64,000 nucleotides of DNA from Pseudochelatococcus contaminans (GTDB lineage Bacteria; Pseudomonadota; Alphaproteobacteria; Rhizobiales; Beijerinckiaceae), in assembly GCF_014195635.1 (NCBI RefSeq), contig NZ_JACICC010000001.1:620001-684000 (forward strand). Direction: 5' to 3'. A model generated the notes under the pieces. The model was not told the origin of the DNA. It ran no database searches and saw only the letters and a program-made list of their open reading frames with translations. The position numbers and the translations under genes are program-made. Shown in pieces: positions 28,745 through 37,574 of the stretch (the first letter of the stretch is position 1; every line of letters begins with the position of its first letter).

Positions 28745-29816
28745 GATTGATCGCAGGCCGGACAGCACGGCTATCCGCGTTGCTGCACCGCTGCTCGCGG
28801 TGCTTCTGACTGTCGGCACCGGGTTCCTGCTGTTCATGGCGCTCGGCCTCAACCCCGCCGATACGCTATATCAGTTTCTGATCGCGCCCTTGCTGACATT
28901 TTACAGCCTGACGGAACTCGGGGTCAAAGCCGCGCCGCTGGCGCTGATCGCTTGCGGGCTGGCGGTGGGGTTTCGCGCCAATGTATGGAATATCGGTGCG
29001 GAAGGGCAACTCACCATCGGCGCCATCGCTGCGGGCGGCGTGGCGCTGGCGTTCTGGAACGAGATCGGTTGGTGGATTTTGCCGCTGATGCTGCTGGCTT
29101 CGATTCTGGGCGGCATGGCGTGGGCGTCGATTCCAGCGTTTCTCAAAACGCGGTTCGGGGTGAACGAAATCCTCACCAGCCTGATGCTGACATATATCGC
29201 GCTGCTCATCCTCCAGATGCTCGTTTTCGGCCCGTGGAAAGATCCGGACGGGTTTAATTTTCCGCAGACACGCCTTTTCTCGGATGCCGCGCTGCTGCCG
29301 GTGTTGCAGGAGGGTTCGCGGCTGCACCCCGGCGCGATTGTCGCGGTGCTTGTGGCTTTGGTGGCGTGGTTCGTGATGGCGCGTACCGTGATCGGCTTTC
29401 AGATCGGCATCGTCGGCGATGCGCCGCGCGCGGCACGCTATGCCGGGTTCGACGCGCGGCGCACCACGTGGCTGGCATTTCTCGTTGGCGGCGGTGCGGC
29501 CGGGTTGGCGGGCGCATTCGAGGTCGCCGGGCCGATCGGTCAGCTCGTGCCGACGCTGACGCCGGGCTACGGCTTCACGGCGATCATCGTGGCGTTTCTG
29601 GGCCGCTTGAACCCGCTTGGCATCGTCGCCGCGGCGCTGCTGATGGCGCTGACATATATCGGCGGCGAGAATGCGCAAATCGTTTCGGGCTTGCCGCAGG
29701 CGGCTACGGGCGTGTTCCAGGGCATGCTGTTGTTTTATCTGCTGGCGGCGGACGGGCTTTTGCGCCTGCGCATCCGCCGTGTTCCCGCAACGAACGGCAA
29801 GGCGGTGACGCCATGA
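28734..29816 (+). CDS. BMP-family ABC importer, permease 1
   Basis: A membrane subunit of the importer, belonging to the BPD_transp_2 family (YufP-like). The 360-residue product has about 8-10 membrane helices and the conserved segments VGFRANVWNIGAEGQLTIGA and FGVNEILTSLMLTYIA, typical of nucleoside/simple-sugar permeases. It overlaps the ATPase by 11 bases and the next permease by 4 (ATGA), so the four proteins are made from one transcript with coupled translation. Confidence 0.93.
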   Translation: MPLRIDRRPDSTAIRVAAPLLAVLLTVGTGFLLFMALGLNPADTLYQFLIAPLLTFYSLTELGVKAAPLALIACGLAVGFRANVWNIGAEGQLTIGAIAAGGVALAFWNEIGWWILPLMLLASILGGMAWASIPAFLKTRFGVNEILTSLMLTYIALLILQMLVFGPWKDPDGFNFPQTRLFSDAALLPVLQEGSRLHPGAIVAVLVALVAWFVMARTVIGFQIGIVGDAPRAARYAGFDARRTTWLAFLVGGGAAGLAGAFEVAGPIGQLVPTLTPGYGFTAIIVAFLGRLNPLGIVAAALLMALTYIGGENAQIVSGLPQAATGVFQGMLLFYLLAADGLLRLRIRRVPATNGKAVTP

Positions 29817-30736
29817 TGGAACTGGCCGTGCCGATCATCGTCGCTATCATCAGCGCTGCGACGCCTCTGCTTTTGGCGGCGAGCGGAGAACTGGTGGTGG
29901 AGCGCGCCGGTGTGCTCAACCTCGGCATCGAGGGTATGATGCTGATGGGCGCGATGGCAGGCTTTGCGGTGACGCTGCTGACGGGTTCGCATATCGCCGG
30001 GCTGGCCGCCGCCGCCGCTGCCGGTATGGCGATGGCGCTGGTTTTTGCGTTTCTCACGCTGACGCTGTCCGCGAACCAGGTGGCCTCGGGGCTGGCGTTG
30101 ACGATTTTCGGCATCGGCCTGTCGGCGCTGATCGGCTCGGCTTATGTCGGCCAGCCGGTCGCCGCGCTGCCGAAGCTGGATGTTGCGGGGCTGAGTGACT
30201 TGCCCGTTATCGGGCCGCTGCTGTTCCGGCATGATTTTCTGATCTATTTTTCAATCGCGATGGTGCCGGTGCTCTGGTGGTATCTCAATCGCACGCGGGC
30301 CGGTTTGCGGCTGCGTGCGGTGGGAGAATCCGCCGAGGCGGCGCATGCGCTGGGGCATCCGGTCATCGCCATCCGCTACGGCGCGTGCCTGTTCGGCGGC
30401 CTCATGGCGGGCCTTGGAGGCGCGTTCCTGTCGCTGTCGTACACGCCGATGTGGGCCGAATCGATGACGGCCGGGCGGGGCTGGATCGCGCTGGCGCTGG
30501 TGGTTTTCGCTGCGTGGCGGCCGTGGCGGTTGTTGGTGGGCGCCTATCTTTTCGGCGGCGTGGGTATTTTCCAGCTGCACGCGCAAGGGGCGTGGGGGCT
30601 GCCGTCCGAACTGTTCTCGATGCTGCCCTATGTCGCCACTATTCTGGTGCTGACGGTGATCTCGGCAGGCGCTGCACGCAGCCGCACTTTCGGCGCGCCG
30701 GCGGCGCTAGGCCGGCCATTCCGCCCGTCCGGCTGA
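29813..30736 (+). CDS. BMP-family ABC importer, permease 2
   Basis: The second membrane subunit (YufQ-like). The 307-residue product begins MMELAVPIIVAIISAATPLLL and has the family segments GELVVERAGVLNLGIEGMML and LTLSANQVASGLALTIFG. About 8-9 helices are visible. It starts inside the previous stop codon (ATGA). The binding-protein gene follows after 92 bases that carry two palindromes. Confidence 0.93.
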   Translation: MMELAVPIIVAIISAATPLLLAASGELVVERAGVLNLGIEGMMLMGAMAGFAVTLLTGSHIAGLAAAAAAGMAMALVFAFLTLTLSANQVASGLALTIFGIGLSALIGSAYVGQPVAALPKLDVAGLSDLPVIGPLLFRHDFLIYFSIAMVPVLWWYLNRTRAGLRLRAVGESAEAAHALGHPVIAIRYGACLFGGLMAGLGGAFLSLSYTPMWAESMTAGRGWIALALVVFAAWRPWRLLVGAYLFGGVGIFQLHAQGAWGLPSELFSMLPYVATILVLTVISAGAARSRTFGAPAALGRPFRPSG

Positions 30737-30744
30737 CGGCGGCA

Positions 30745-30775
30745 TTGTTTTAAAACGCCATGTTGTTTTAAAACG
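30745..30775. promoter_or_regulatory. Two identical 13-base palindromic sites before the binding-protein gene
   Basis: TTGTTTTAAAACG occurs at 30745-30757 and again at 30763-30775, 18 bases apart start to start. Each contains the palindrome CGTTTTAAAACG-like core (GTTTTAAAAC). Their position 54-84 bases upstream of the binding-protein start suggests operators for a dimeric repressor, or a promoter-proximal regulatory site allowing separate expression of that gene. Confidence 0.5.
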
Positions 30776-30828
30776 TCTCGAAAAGTTCTACACACTATGA
30801 CGCTCGGCAACTTCCGAGGGGGATACAG

Positions 30829-31941
30829 ATGTCGTCCAGCAAGATTATCGTTCCTGAGGTTTCAACGCGTGGCATATCGCGCCGGTCGCTGCTGATCGGT
30901 GCGGGCGCAGCCGCGCTGGTGCTCGCCAGCGGCAGCATGGCTTTTGCCCAAGACCCGTTGAAGATCGGCTTCGTTTATGTCGGCCCCATCGGCGACCATG
31001 GCTATAGCTATTCGCACGATCAGGCGCGGCAGGCCGTCGAGAAGGAGTTCGGCGACCGCGTGAAGGTGACGTTCGTCGAGAACGTCAAGGAAGGGCCGGA
31101 CTCCGAACGCGTCATCCGCCAGCTTGCGAGCGAGGGCAATGAGCTCATTTTCGCGACCTCGTTCGGTTTCATGCAGCCGACCATCCGTGTCGCGCGTCAG
31201 TTTCCCAAGGCCAAGTTCGAGCATGCCACAGGCTATATGAAGGCGCCGAACGTTGGCATCTATAATGGCCGTTTCCATGAGGGGCGCGCCGTGCACGGCA
31301 CCGTGGCGGGGCATATGTCCAAGTCCGGCGTCATCGGCTATGTGGCCTCGTTCCCCATTCCCGAAGTGATCATGGGCATCAACGCCTTCACGCTGGCGGC
31401 ACAGAAGGTGAACCCCGATATCAAGGTCAAGGTGATCTGGCTCAACACCTGGTACGATCCGGGCAAGGAAGCCGACGCCGCCAAGGCGCTGATCGATGGC
31501 GGGGCGGATGTCATCGTGCAGCACGTCGACAGCCCGGCAGCGATGCAGGTCGCCGAATCGCGTGGGGCCTATGCTTTCGGGCAGGCATCGGACATGAGCC
31601 GCTTCGCGCCGAATGCCCACCTCTCCGCCATCGTGTATGACTGGGGGCCGTATTACATCGAGCGCGTCAACAAGGTTCTTGATGGCACCTGGGAGCCGGA
31701 GGACAAGTGGTGGGGGCTGAAGGAAGGCCTGATCCAGATCTCCCCCTATAACGACAAGGTGCCGGAGGATGTGCAGCAGGCTGCCGACGCCGTGAAGAAC
31801 GGCATCATCGACGGTTCGCTGCATCCGTTCACCGGGCCGATCAAGGATCAGAAGGGCGTGGAGCGCGTGCCCGCCGGTGAGACCATCAGCGATGCCGACC
31901 TGCTCAAGATCGACTGGCTGGTGGAAGGCGTGCAGAGCTGA
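30829..31941 (+). CDS. BMP-family ABC substrate-binding protein
   Basis: The periplasmic binding protein of the importer, related to Med/PnrA/BmpA lipoproteins that bind purine nucleosides. The 370-residue product has a twin-arginine-like signal (SRRSLLIGAGAAALVLASG) and a cleavage site near AFA-QD, then a PnrA-like fold with FVYVGPIGDHGYSYSH, HATGYMKAPNVGIYNGRFHEG and VIVQHVDSPAAMQVA. There is no lipobox, so it should be soluble. The gene order ATPase-permease-permease-binding protein is typical, with the binding protein last here. Confidence 0.93.
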   Translation: MSSSKIIVPEVSTRGISRRSLLIGAGAAALVLASGSMAFAQDPLKIGFVYVGPIGDHGYSYSHDQARQAVEKEFGDRVKVTFVENVKEGPDSERVIRQLASEGNELIFATSFGFMQPTIRVARQFPKAKFEHATGYMKAPNVGIYNGRFHEGRAVHGTVAGHMSKSGVIGYVASFPIPEVIMGINAFTLAAQKVNPDIKVKVIWLNTWYDPGKEADAAKALIDGGADVIVQHVDSPAAMQVAESRGAYAFGQASDMSRFAPNAHLSAIVYDWGPYYIERVNKVLDGTWEPEDKWWGLKEGLIQISPYNDKVPEDVQQAADAVKNGIIDGSLHPFTGPIKDQKGVERVPAGETISDADLLKIDWLVEGVQS

Positions 31942-31945
31942 TACG

Positions 31946-31980
31946 TTTTCTGATTGAATAAAGCCGTTCAATCGGAAAAA
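31946..31980 (+). terminator. Hairpin after the binding-protein gene
   Basis: TTTCTGATTGAA (31947-31958) and TTCAATCGGAAA (31967-31978) form a 12-bp stem with one G-T pair and an 8-base loop, starting 6 bases after the stop. The stem is flanked by T on the left and A on the right, but the 3' side lacks a T-run, so it is only a moderate terminator. Confidence 0.5.
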
Positions 31981-32053
31981 ATCGCTCAAAAGATCAGGAT
32001 CGGGCCGCCCTCGGGAGTTGAGTGCGGCCCGGTTGCGTAGCGGGGGAGCTGCG

Positions 32054-35000
32054 TTGGCCGGGTGGGTCGTCGTTGTCGTAGCGCTGGTTTACCTGTGCGG
32101 CCTGTTTGCGGTGGCGCATCTCGGCGACACGTTCGGCCGGCGGCTGATCGGCGGCGGCGCGCGGGCCAGCATTTATGCCGTGGCGCTGGCGGTCTATTGC
32201 ACGTCATGGACGTTCTTCGGCTCTGTCGGCCTCGCGGGCACGTCGGGGCTGGATTTTCTCACCGTTTATATCGGCCCGATCCTGCTGCTGGGGATCGGGT
32301 TCCGCTTTGTGATCCGCATTGCGGAGGTTGCCAAAGCGCAGAACATCACCTCCATCGCGGACTTTCTCGCCGCACGCTATGGTAAGAACGACCGCGTTGC
32401 CGTGCTGGTGACCGTGATCGCCGCGATCGGCGTCATTCCCTATATCGCGTTGCAGCTCAAGGCGGTGTCGTCATCGCTGACGGTGTTTTTTGAGGCCGCA
32501 CCCGAGACGATGCTGCTGTCGCCGGCATCGCTTGGCGTCGATCTGGCCTTCGTTGTTGCGGGCGTGCTGGCCATCTTCGCGGTCGCCTTCGGGACGCGGC
32601 ACGTTGACGCCACAGAGCATCAGGACGGGCTGGTGCTGGCAATCGCGCTGGAATCGCTGGTCAAGCTGATCGCGTTTCTGGTGGTGGGCATCTTCGTCAC
32701 CTACATCATGTTCGACGGTGTCAGCGATATTCTGGAGCGCGCGGCGGCGGCTTATCCGGCGTCCGATATGCAGCAGAGAACATCCGGTACGGTCACGTTC
32801 CTGACGCTGACGCTGTTGTCGCTGGGCATGGCGATGCTGCTGCCGCGCCAGTTCCACATGATGATCGTCGAAAACCGCGAGATTTCGGACGTGCGCCGGG
32901 CCGCGTGGATGTTCCCGCTCTATCTGGTGGCGATCAATCTTTTCGTGCTGCCGCTGGCGCTGGCAGGGCAGGCGGCTTTTTCCCCCGGCGAGATCGACCC
33001 CGATATGACCGTGCTGGCGTTGCCGCTGGCTGCGGGGGCATATCCGGTGGCGCTGATTGCCTTCGTCGGCGGCCTGTCGGCGGCGACTGCCATGGTGATC
33101 GTCGACTCGGTCGCGCTGGCGATCATGATATCGAACGATCTCATCATCCCGTTCATCCTGCGCCGGCGCGCCAGAATGAACACGCATAACACCGGCGATC
33201 TGAGCGGCTTCGTGCTGCTGGTGCGGCGCGGTTCCATCGTCTGCGTCATCCTGCTCGCCTACGTCTATTACCGGGTGTCCGGCGATGCCGCGCTGGCCTC
33301 AATCGGCTTTCTGTCGTTCGCGGCGATAGCCCAGCTCGGGCCGGCTTTTGTCGGCGGGTTTTTGTGGCGGCGTGGAACCGCGCTCGGCGCCAGCGCCGGG
33401 CTGATCGCCGGCTTCGCAACGTGGGCCTACACGCTTCTGCTGCCCAGCCTTGCCAGCGGCGACGAAGCATGGACATCGCTGGTGGAGCAGGGGCCTTTCG
33501 CGGTTGAGGCGCTGCGGCCAACGGCTTTGTTCGGCACCCATTTGCCGGAGCTGACACACGGCGTTTTGTGGAGCCTCGCGATCAATCTTGCGGCCTATAT
33601 CGTGTTCTCGCTGCTGCGGCCGGAGACGGCGCTGGAGCGATTGCAGGCCAATGCGTTCATCGGCGCGGACGGTACGCCGCCCGGCGGCTCGCAGATATTC
33701 TGGCTGCGCAGTTCGCCCGTATCGGTTGAGGATCTGCGCGCCGCGGTGGCGCGTTATCTGGGCGAGGAGCGCACGGCGCGCGCGTTCGACAGCTTCACCG
33801 CCCAGCGCGGCGGGCCGACATCCGGCGACGCGGATATTCATCAATTACGCTATGCGGAACACCTGCTGGCCTCGGCCATCGGCGCATCGTCGTCGCGGCT
33901 GGTGCTGTCGCTGCTGCTGCGCGGGCGCAACCTGTCCACGCACGAGGCGCTGCGGCTGCTCGACGATGCGTCGGCGACCATCCAGTACAATCGCGACATC
34001 CTTCAGCACGGCCTCGACCATGCCCGGCAGGGCATCACCATTCTCGACCGGGATCTGCGCCTGATCGGCTGGAACCGGGCCTTTCGCGATCTTTACGACC
34101 TGCCTGCCGATCTGGTGCGCTTCGGCATCGGGATTGATGAAATCCTGCGCTACAATGCCGGGCGCGGATCTTACGGCTCCGGCGCTACGGACGATCTGGT
34201 CACCGCGCGCCTTTCCAGCCTCGTCAGCGATCTGGAGCCGGTGCGCCTCAAGCTGATGCCGACAAACCGCGTCATCGAGGTGCGCTCCAACCACCTGCCT
34301 GATGGCGGGTTGGTGACAACCTATACCGATATTACCGACACCGTGGCGGCGGAAGAGGCGTTGGAGCAGCGCGTGCGCGAGCGAACCGAGGAACTGACGC
34401 AACTCAACGTCGCGCTTACGCGGGCCAAGGCCGAGGCCGATGAGGCCAATGCCTCCAAGACGCGGTTCCTCGCCGCTGCCAGCCACGACATTCTCCAGCC
34501 GCTCAATGCGGCGCGGCTTTACGCCACCTCTCTCATCGAGCGTGACCGCAAGGCGGGCGACCCGTTACTGGCGGAAAATGTCGAGGCATCACTGGATGCG
34601 GTTGAGGAAATCCTGACGGCTTTGCTCGATATTTCGCGCCTCGATAGCGGGGCGATGCAGACGGAGATTTCCAGCCTTCGCATCGATGATTTGCTGAAGC
34701 AGTTGCAGCGGGAGTTCGACCCCGCCGCGCGGGAAAAAGGCATCCGGCTGAAAGTCGTTGCGCCGGCGCTAACGGTGCGTTCGGATCGGCGCTTGCTGCG
34801 GCGCATGTTGCAGAACCTTGTCTCGAACGCCATCAAATACACGGCCGAGGGCAAGGTGTTGGTGGGGGCGCGTCAGCGCGGCGATACCGTCAGCATCGAG
34901 GTGTGGGACACGGGCCAGGGCATCCCTCACGCCCAGCAGCATCTGGTTTTTCGGGAGTTCCATCGTCTTCAGCAGGGGGCGAAAGTGGCGCGTGGACTTG

Positions 35001-35539
35001 GGCTGGGGCTGTCCATCGTGGAGCGTTCCAGCCGCGTGCTGGGGCATCCCGTCACCCTGCGGTCCGAACCGGGCCGGGGCACAGTGTTCACCGTGACGGT
35101 GCCGCTGGCCTCGCCAGTCGCGCCCGAACCGCCAGCGCTCTCCGCGCCCGTGCCGCTCATCGGGCTGGATGGATTGCGCATTCTTGCCATCGATAACGAG
35201 CCGGCGATCATCGCCGGTATGCAGCAATTGCTCGGCGGGTGGGGGTGCACCGTTATGGTGGCGGATGGGGCGGCATCGGCGCTTGACATGTTGAACCAAG
35301 CGGAAGCCAGGCCCGATGTGATCATCGCCGATTATCATCTGGACGAGGGCGACGGCCTTGGGGCGATTGCAATGCTGCGGGAGAGGCTGGGGCATGACCG
35401 GCCAGCGATTCTGCTCACGGCGGACCGCTCTCCTGCCGTGCGCCAGCAGGCCGAAGCGGTGGGCGTCCACGTCCTCAACAAGCCGCTGAAACCAGCGGCA
35501 CTGCGCGCGTTACTGACCCGGTGGCGGGCGACAGGCTGA
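32054..35539 (+). CDS. Hybrid sensor histidine kinase with sodium/solute symporter domain
   Basis: A membrane-bound hybrid kinase of the CbrA/CrbS type. The 1161-residue product has an N-terminal SSF transporter-like region with about 12-13 helices (to about 515), a linker, a PAS-like domain (LDRDLRLIGWNRAFRDLYDL, about 670-760), a coiled segment, a HisKA H-box (AAASHDILQPLNAARLYA, near 810), a HATPase domain (LVSNAIKYTAEGK, GLGLGLSIVERSS) and a C-terminal receiver (DYHLDEGDG, KPLKP). The transporter part may sense acetate, histidine or another solute. TTG 32054 has GGGGGAG upstream; TTG 32018 is possible. No cognate response regulator is nearby. Confidence 0.9.
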   Translation: MAGWVVVVVALVYLCGLFAVAHLGDTFGRRLIGGGARASIYAVALAVYCTSWTFFGSVGLAGTSGLDFLTVYIGPILLLGIGFRFVIRIAEVAKAQNITSIADFLAARYGKNDRVAVLVTVIAAIGVIPYIALQLKAVSSSLTVFFEAAPETMLLSPASLGVDLAFVVAGVLAIFAVAFGTRHVDATEHQDGLVLAIALESLVKLIAFLVVGIFVTYIMFDGVSDILERAAAAYPASDMQQRTSGTVTFLTLTLLSLGMAMLLPRQFHMMIVENREISDVRRAAWMFPLYLVAINLFVLPLALAGQAAFSPGEIDPDMTVLALPLAAGAYPVALIAFVGGLSAATAMVIVDSVALAIMISNDLIIPFILRRRARMNTHNTGDLSGFVLLVRRGSIVCVILLAYVYYRVSGDAALASIGFLSFAAIAQLGPAFVGGFLWRRGTALGASAGLIAGFATWAYTLLLPSLASGDEAWTSLVEQGPFAVEALRPTALFGTHLPELTHGVLWSLAINLAAYIVFSLLRPETALERLQANAFIGADGTPPGGSQIFWLRSSPVSVEDLRAAVARYLGEERTARAFDSFTAQRGGPTSGDADIHQLRYAEHLLASAIGASSSRLVLSLLLRGRNLSTHEALRLLDDASATIQYNRDILQHGLDHARQGITILDRDLRLIGWNRAFRDLYDLPADLVRFGIGIDEILRYNAGRGSYGSGATDDLVTARLSSLVSDLEPVRLKLMPTNRVIEVRSNHLPDGGLVTTYTDITDTVAAEEALEQRVRERTEELTQLNVALTRAKAEADEANASKTRFLAAASHDILQPLNAARLYATSLIERDRKAGDPLLAENVEASLDAVEEILTALLDISRLDSGAMQTEISSLRIDDLLKQLQREFDPAAREKGIRLKVVAPALTVRSDRRLLRRMLQNLVSNAIKYTAEGKVLVGARQRGDTVSIEVWDTGQGIPHAQQHLVFREFHRLQQGAKVARGLGLGLSIVERSSRVLGHPVTLRSEPGRGTVFTVTVPLASPVAPEPPALSAPVPLIGLDGLRILAIDNEPAIIAGMQQLLGGWGCTVMVADGAASALDMLNQAEARPDVIIADYHLDEGDGLGAIAMLRERLGHDRPAILLTADRSPAVRQQAEAVGVHVLNKPLKPAALRALLTRWRATG

Positions 35540-35588
35540 TTGATGGCTGGAGTGTGGAGCTGCTCTGGCGCTCTCCACGTCCGCGCAA

Positions 35589-37100
35589 TCAGTGTGCTGC
35601 GTCGTCGACCGGGCGATACTGCCGCAACGCAAGGAAGACGTAGACCGCAAGCAGGGCAATCAGCACTGCGGCGGTCAGGAGCACTGTGGCATGGGCGGAG
35701 GAAAAGGCTGATTGCGCTGCCGTAATCAATGCCTGCTTGCCTTCCTCGCCAAGCTTTTCAGCAGCGATGAACGTCTCGCCGATCGAGTGACTGGCGCTCT
35801 CTGCCAGCGCGCCGTCCAATCCTTCCGGCAAGCGGATTGTCGAACTGTAGATGGACGATAGCAGCACGCCGAAAATCGTGATCCCGAGGCCCGCGCCAAG
35901 TTCGTAGCCTGTGGCTTCCAGCGCGCCGGCGGCGCCTGCCTTGTTACCGGCCACGCTGCTCATGATGGCCACGGAGGAGGCGGTCAGGCCGACGCTCAGC
36001 GCGACGCCCAGTGCCGCCAGATAGGCGATCACCATGAAGCCAGCGTCGTGGAAATCGCTCGATCCCAGCCCTGCAAGGCAGATTGCCGACACGAACAGGG
36101 ACGCCGATGCGACCAGCCGTAACCCGAACCTGTCCACGATGACGCCGGCGAATGGCCCTCCGAAAAGGGAGCCCAGCATCAGCGGCAACATGAACAGCGC
36201 CGCCTGAAGCGGTGTCCGGCCGATGGCGTATTGCAACTCCTGAGCGATGGTGAGTTCGACGCCCGCCAACGCCCCCGCAACCACGAGCGCCATGACAAGG
36301 CCCGCCGTGATTGCGGGATTGGCGAAAAGCGCCAGGTCGAGCATTGGCGTGGGCGCTGTGAGCTGTTGGCGAACGAACAATGCGAGCAAGGCCACGCCGA
36401 GCAACAGCGCCAGCACCACCGGCAGGGAAAGTCCGCCCGCGCCAAAACCGCTTTTGATGGCGTAGACGATGGCGATGATGCCGACGATCAACAGCAGCGC
36501 CTGGCCGATGGTCCAATGTCCCTCGGCAACCGTTTTCCGGTTGGGCAGCGCGATCATGACCACGGGGAAGATGGCGAGCATCACCGGCACGTTGATGAGG
36601 AACACAGACCCCCACCAGAAATGCTCCAGCAAGGCCCCGCCGACCAGCGGGCCGATGGCCGCACCGGCGGAGGCGACCGTTCCCCACAGGCCAAGAGCGA
36701 GGGGCAGTTCCCGTGATCCGCCGAAGGTCTGCCGGATGATGGCGAGCACGGACGGCATGATCATCGCCGCGCCCACAGCCTGCGCCGCGCGCGATGCGAT
36801 CAGCGCGGCTGCGGTTGGAGAAAATGCCGCCGCCACGGAGGCAAAGCCGAAGACAACCAGGCCGATCAGCAGAATGCGCCGGTGTCCGACCCTGTCCGCC
36901 AGGGTGCCCATGGGCACGAGAAGCCCGGCCATCAGCAGGGAATAGGTGTCGATGATCCAGAGGACTTCAGTTCCCGACGCTTCCAGCGCAATGGAGAGCG
37001 TCGGCACGGCGATATGCAGGATCGTCATATCGATGACGATGGGCAGGCTGGCCAGCATCACCGCCGCCAGTATGATCCAGCGGTTGATGGTTGTGGACAT
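35589..37100 (-). CDS. MFS drug exporter, DHA2 family (SmvA/QacA-like)
   Basis: A proton-driven exporter with 14 membrane helices. The 503-residue product carries the DHA2 motifs: DMTILHIAVPTL in helix 1, the loop GTLADRVGHRRILL, and motif C (GAAIGPLVGGAL). The sequence resembles SmvA and QacA, which export quaternary ammonium compounds and methyl viologen. Such genes often sit beside a TetR regulator; none is seen here. ATG 37100 has GAGG about 8 bases upstream. It converges on the hybrid kinase and diverges from the Dpp-type transporter. Confidence 0.9.
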   Translation of the reverse strand: MSTTINRWIILAAVMLASLPIVIDMTILHIAVPTLSIALEASGTEVLWIIDTYSLLMAGLLVPMGTLADRVGHRRILLIGLVVFGFASVAAAFSPTAAALIASRAAQAVGAAMIMPSVLAIIRQTFGGSRELPLALGLWGTVASAGAAIGPLVGGALLEHFWWGSVFLINVPVMLAIFPVVMIALPNRKTVAEGHWTIGQALLLIVGIIAIVYAIKSGFGAGGLSLPVVLALLLGVALLALFVRQQLTAPTPMLDLALFANPAITAGLVMALVVAGALAGVELTIAQELQYAIGRTPLQAALFMLPLMLGSLFGGPFAGVIVDRFGLRLVASASLFVSAICLAGLGSSDFHDAGFMVIAYLAALGVALSVGLTASSVAIMSSVAGNKAGAAGALEATGYELGAGLGITIFGVLLSSIYSSTIRLPEGLDGALAESASHSIGETFIAAEKLGEEGKQALITAAQSAFSSAHATVLLTAAVLIALLAVYVFLALRQYRPVDDAAH

Positions 37101-37574
37101 CGACGAACCTCAATTTTCTCTGTCCTCACAGCCGCGGCAGGATGCAGCCGAACGATGAAGATGAACGCGTTCCGCAAAACCGCGAACATGGCCGTGGCCG
37201 GATTGCGTCCTGCGAGATTGCGTCCTGTATGGCCTATCTTTCGATTTGTCGATAGGTCAGGAAAACCGAGAATCGTCCCGTGCCGGAACTCTTTATCCGC
37301 TGGGCCGCCACGCCTGCGCGCGGGAGAATAGTCAGCGCCTGCGCTCTCAATTGGCGGGGATCGATCCCGACGCTGGCATCGATTTCCAGATGCCGAGGCA
37401 GTCCAACTCGCCTGGCATCCGTCAACGCGACAGGACAGAAGCCGATCTCCTTATTCAAAAAATGTAATGATTCCAATTTTTTGGCAGGCGTTAATCGTGC
37501 TGGACAAGTGAAAGACGCTCCGTTATTGAAACAATATAACATTTCAATATCTCTTTCAGATCAGGATTCAGGCG
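37101..37574. other. Gene-free divergent promoter region, 474 bases
   Basis: No gene is supported. Several short frames cross it without family resemblance or ribosome binding sites. It serves the MFS exporter (minus) and the Dpp-type transporter (plus) and holds the palindrome at 37524-37549. Confidence 0.5.
37524..37549. promoter_or_regulatory. Palindromic site before the Dpp-type operon
   Basis: TATTGAAA (37524-37531) and TTTCAATA (37542-37549) form an 8-bp perfect inverted repeat with a 10-base AT-rich centre, ending 25 bases before the first codon of the binding-protein gene. This geometry fits an operator for a helix-turn-helix dimer. Confidence 0.5.

Noticed and set aside
35554-35578. 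Terminator between the hybrid kinase and the MFS exporter
   Set aside because: Only a 6-bp stem (GTGGAG / CTCCAC) with a large loop and no T-tract.
37234-37542. 102-codon minus-strand frame in the MFS-Dpp spacer
   Set aside because: No ribosome binding site, no family resemblance and atypical composition; a shorter plus-strand frame covers the same bases equally well.
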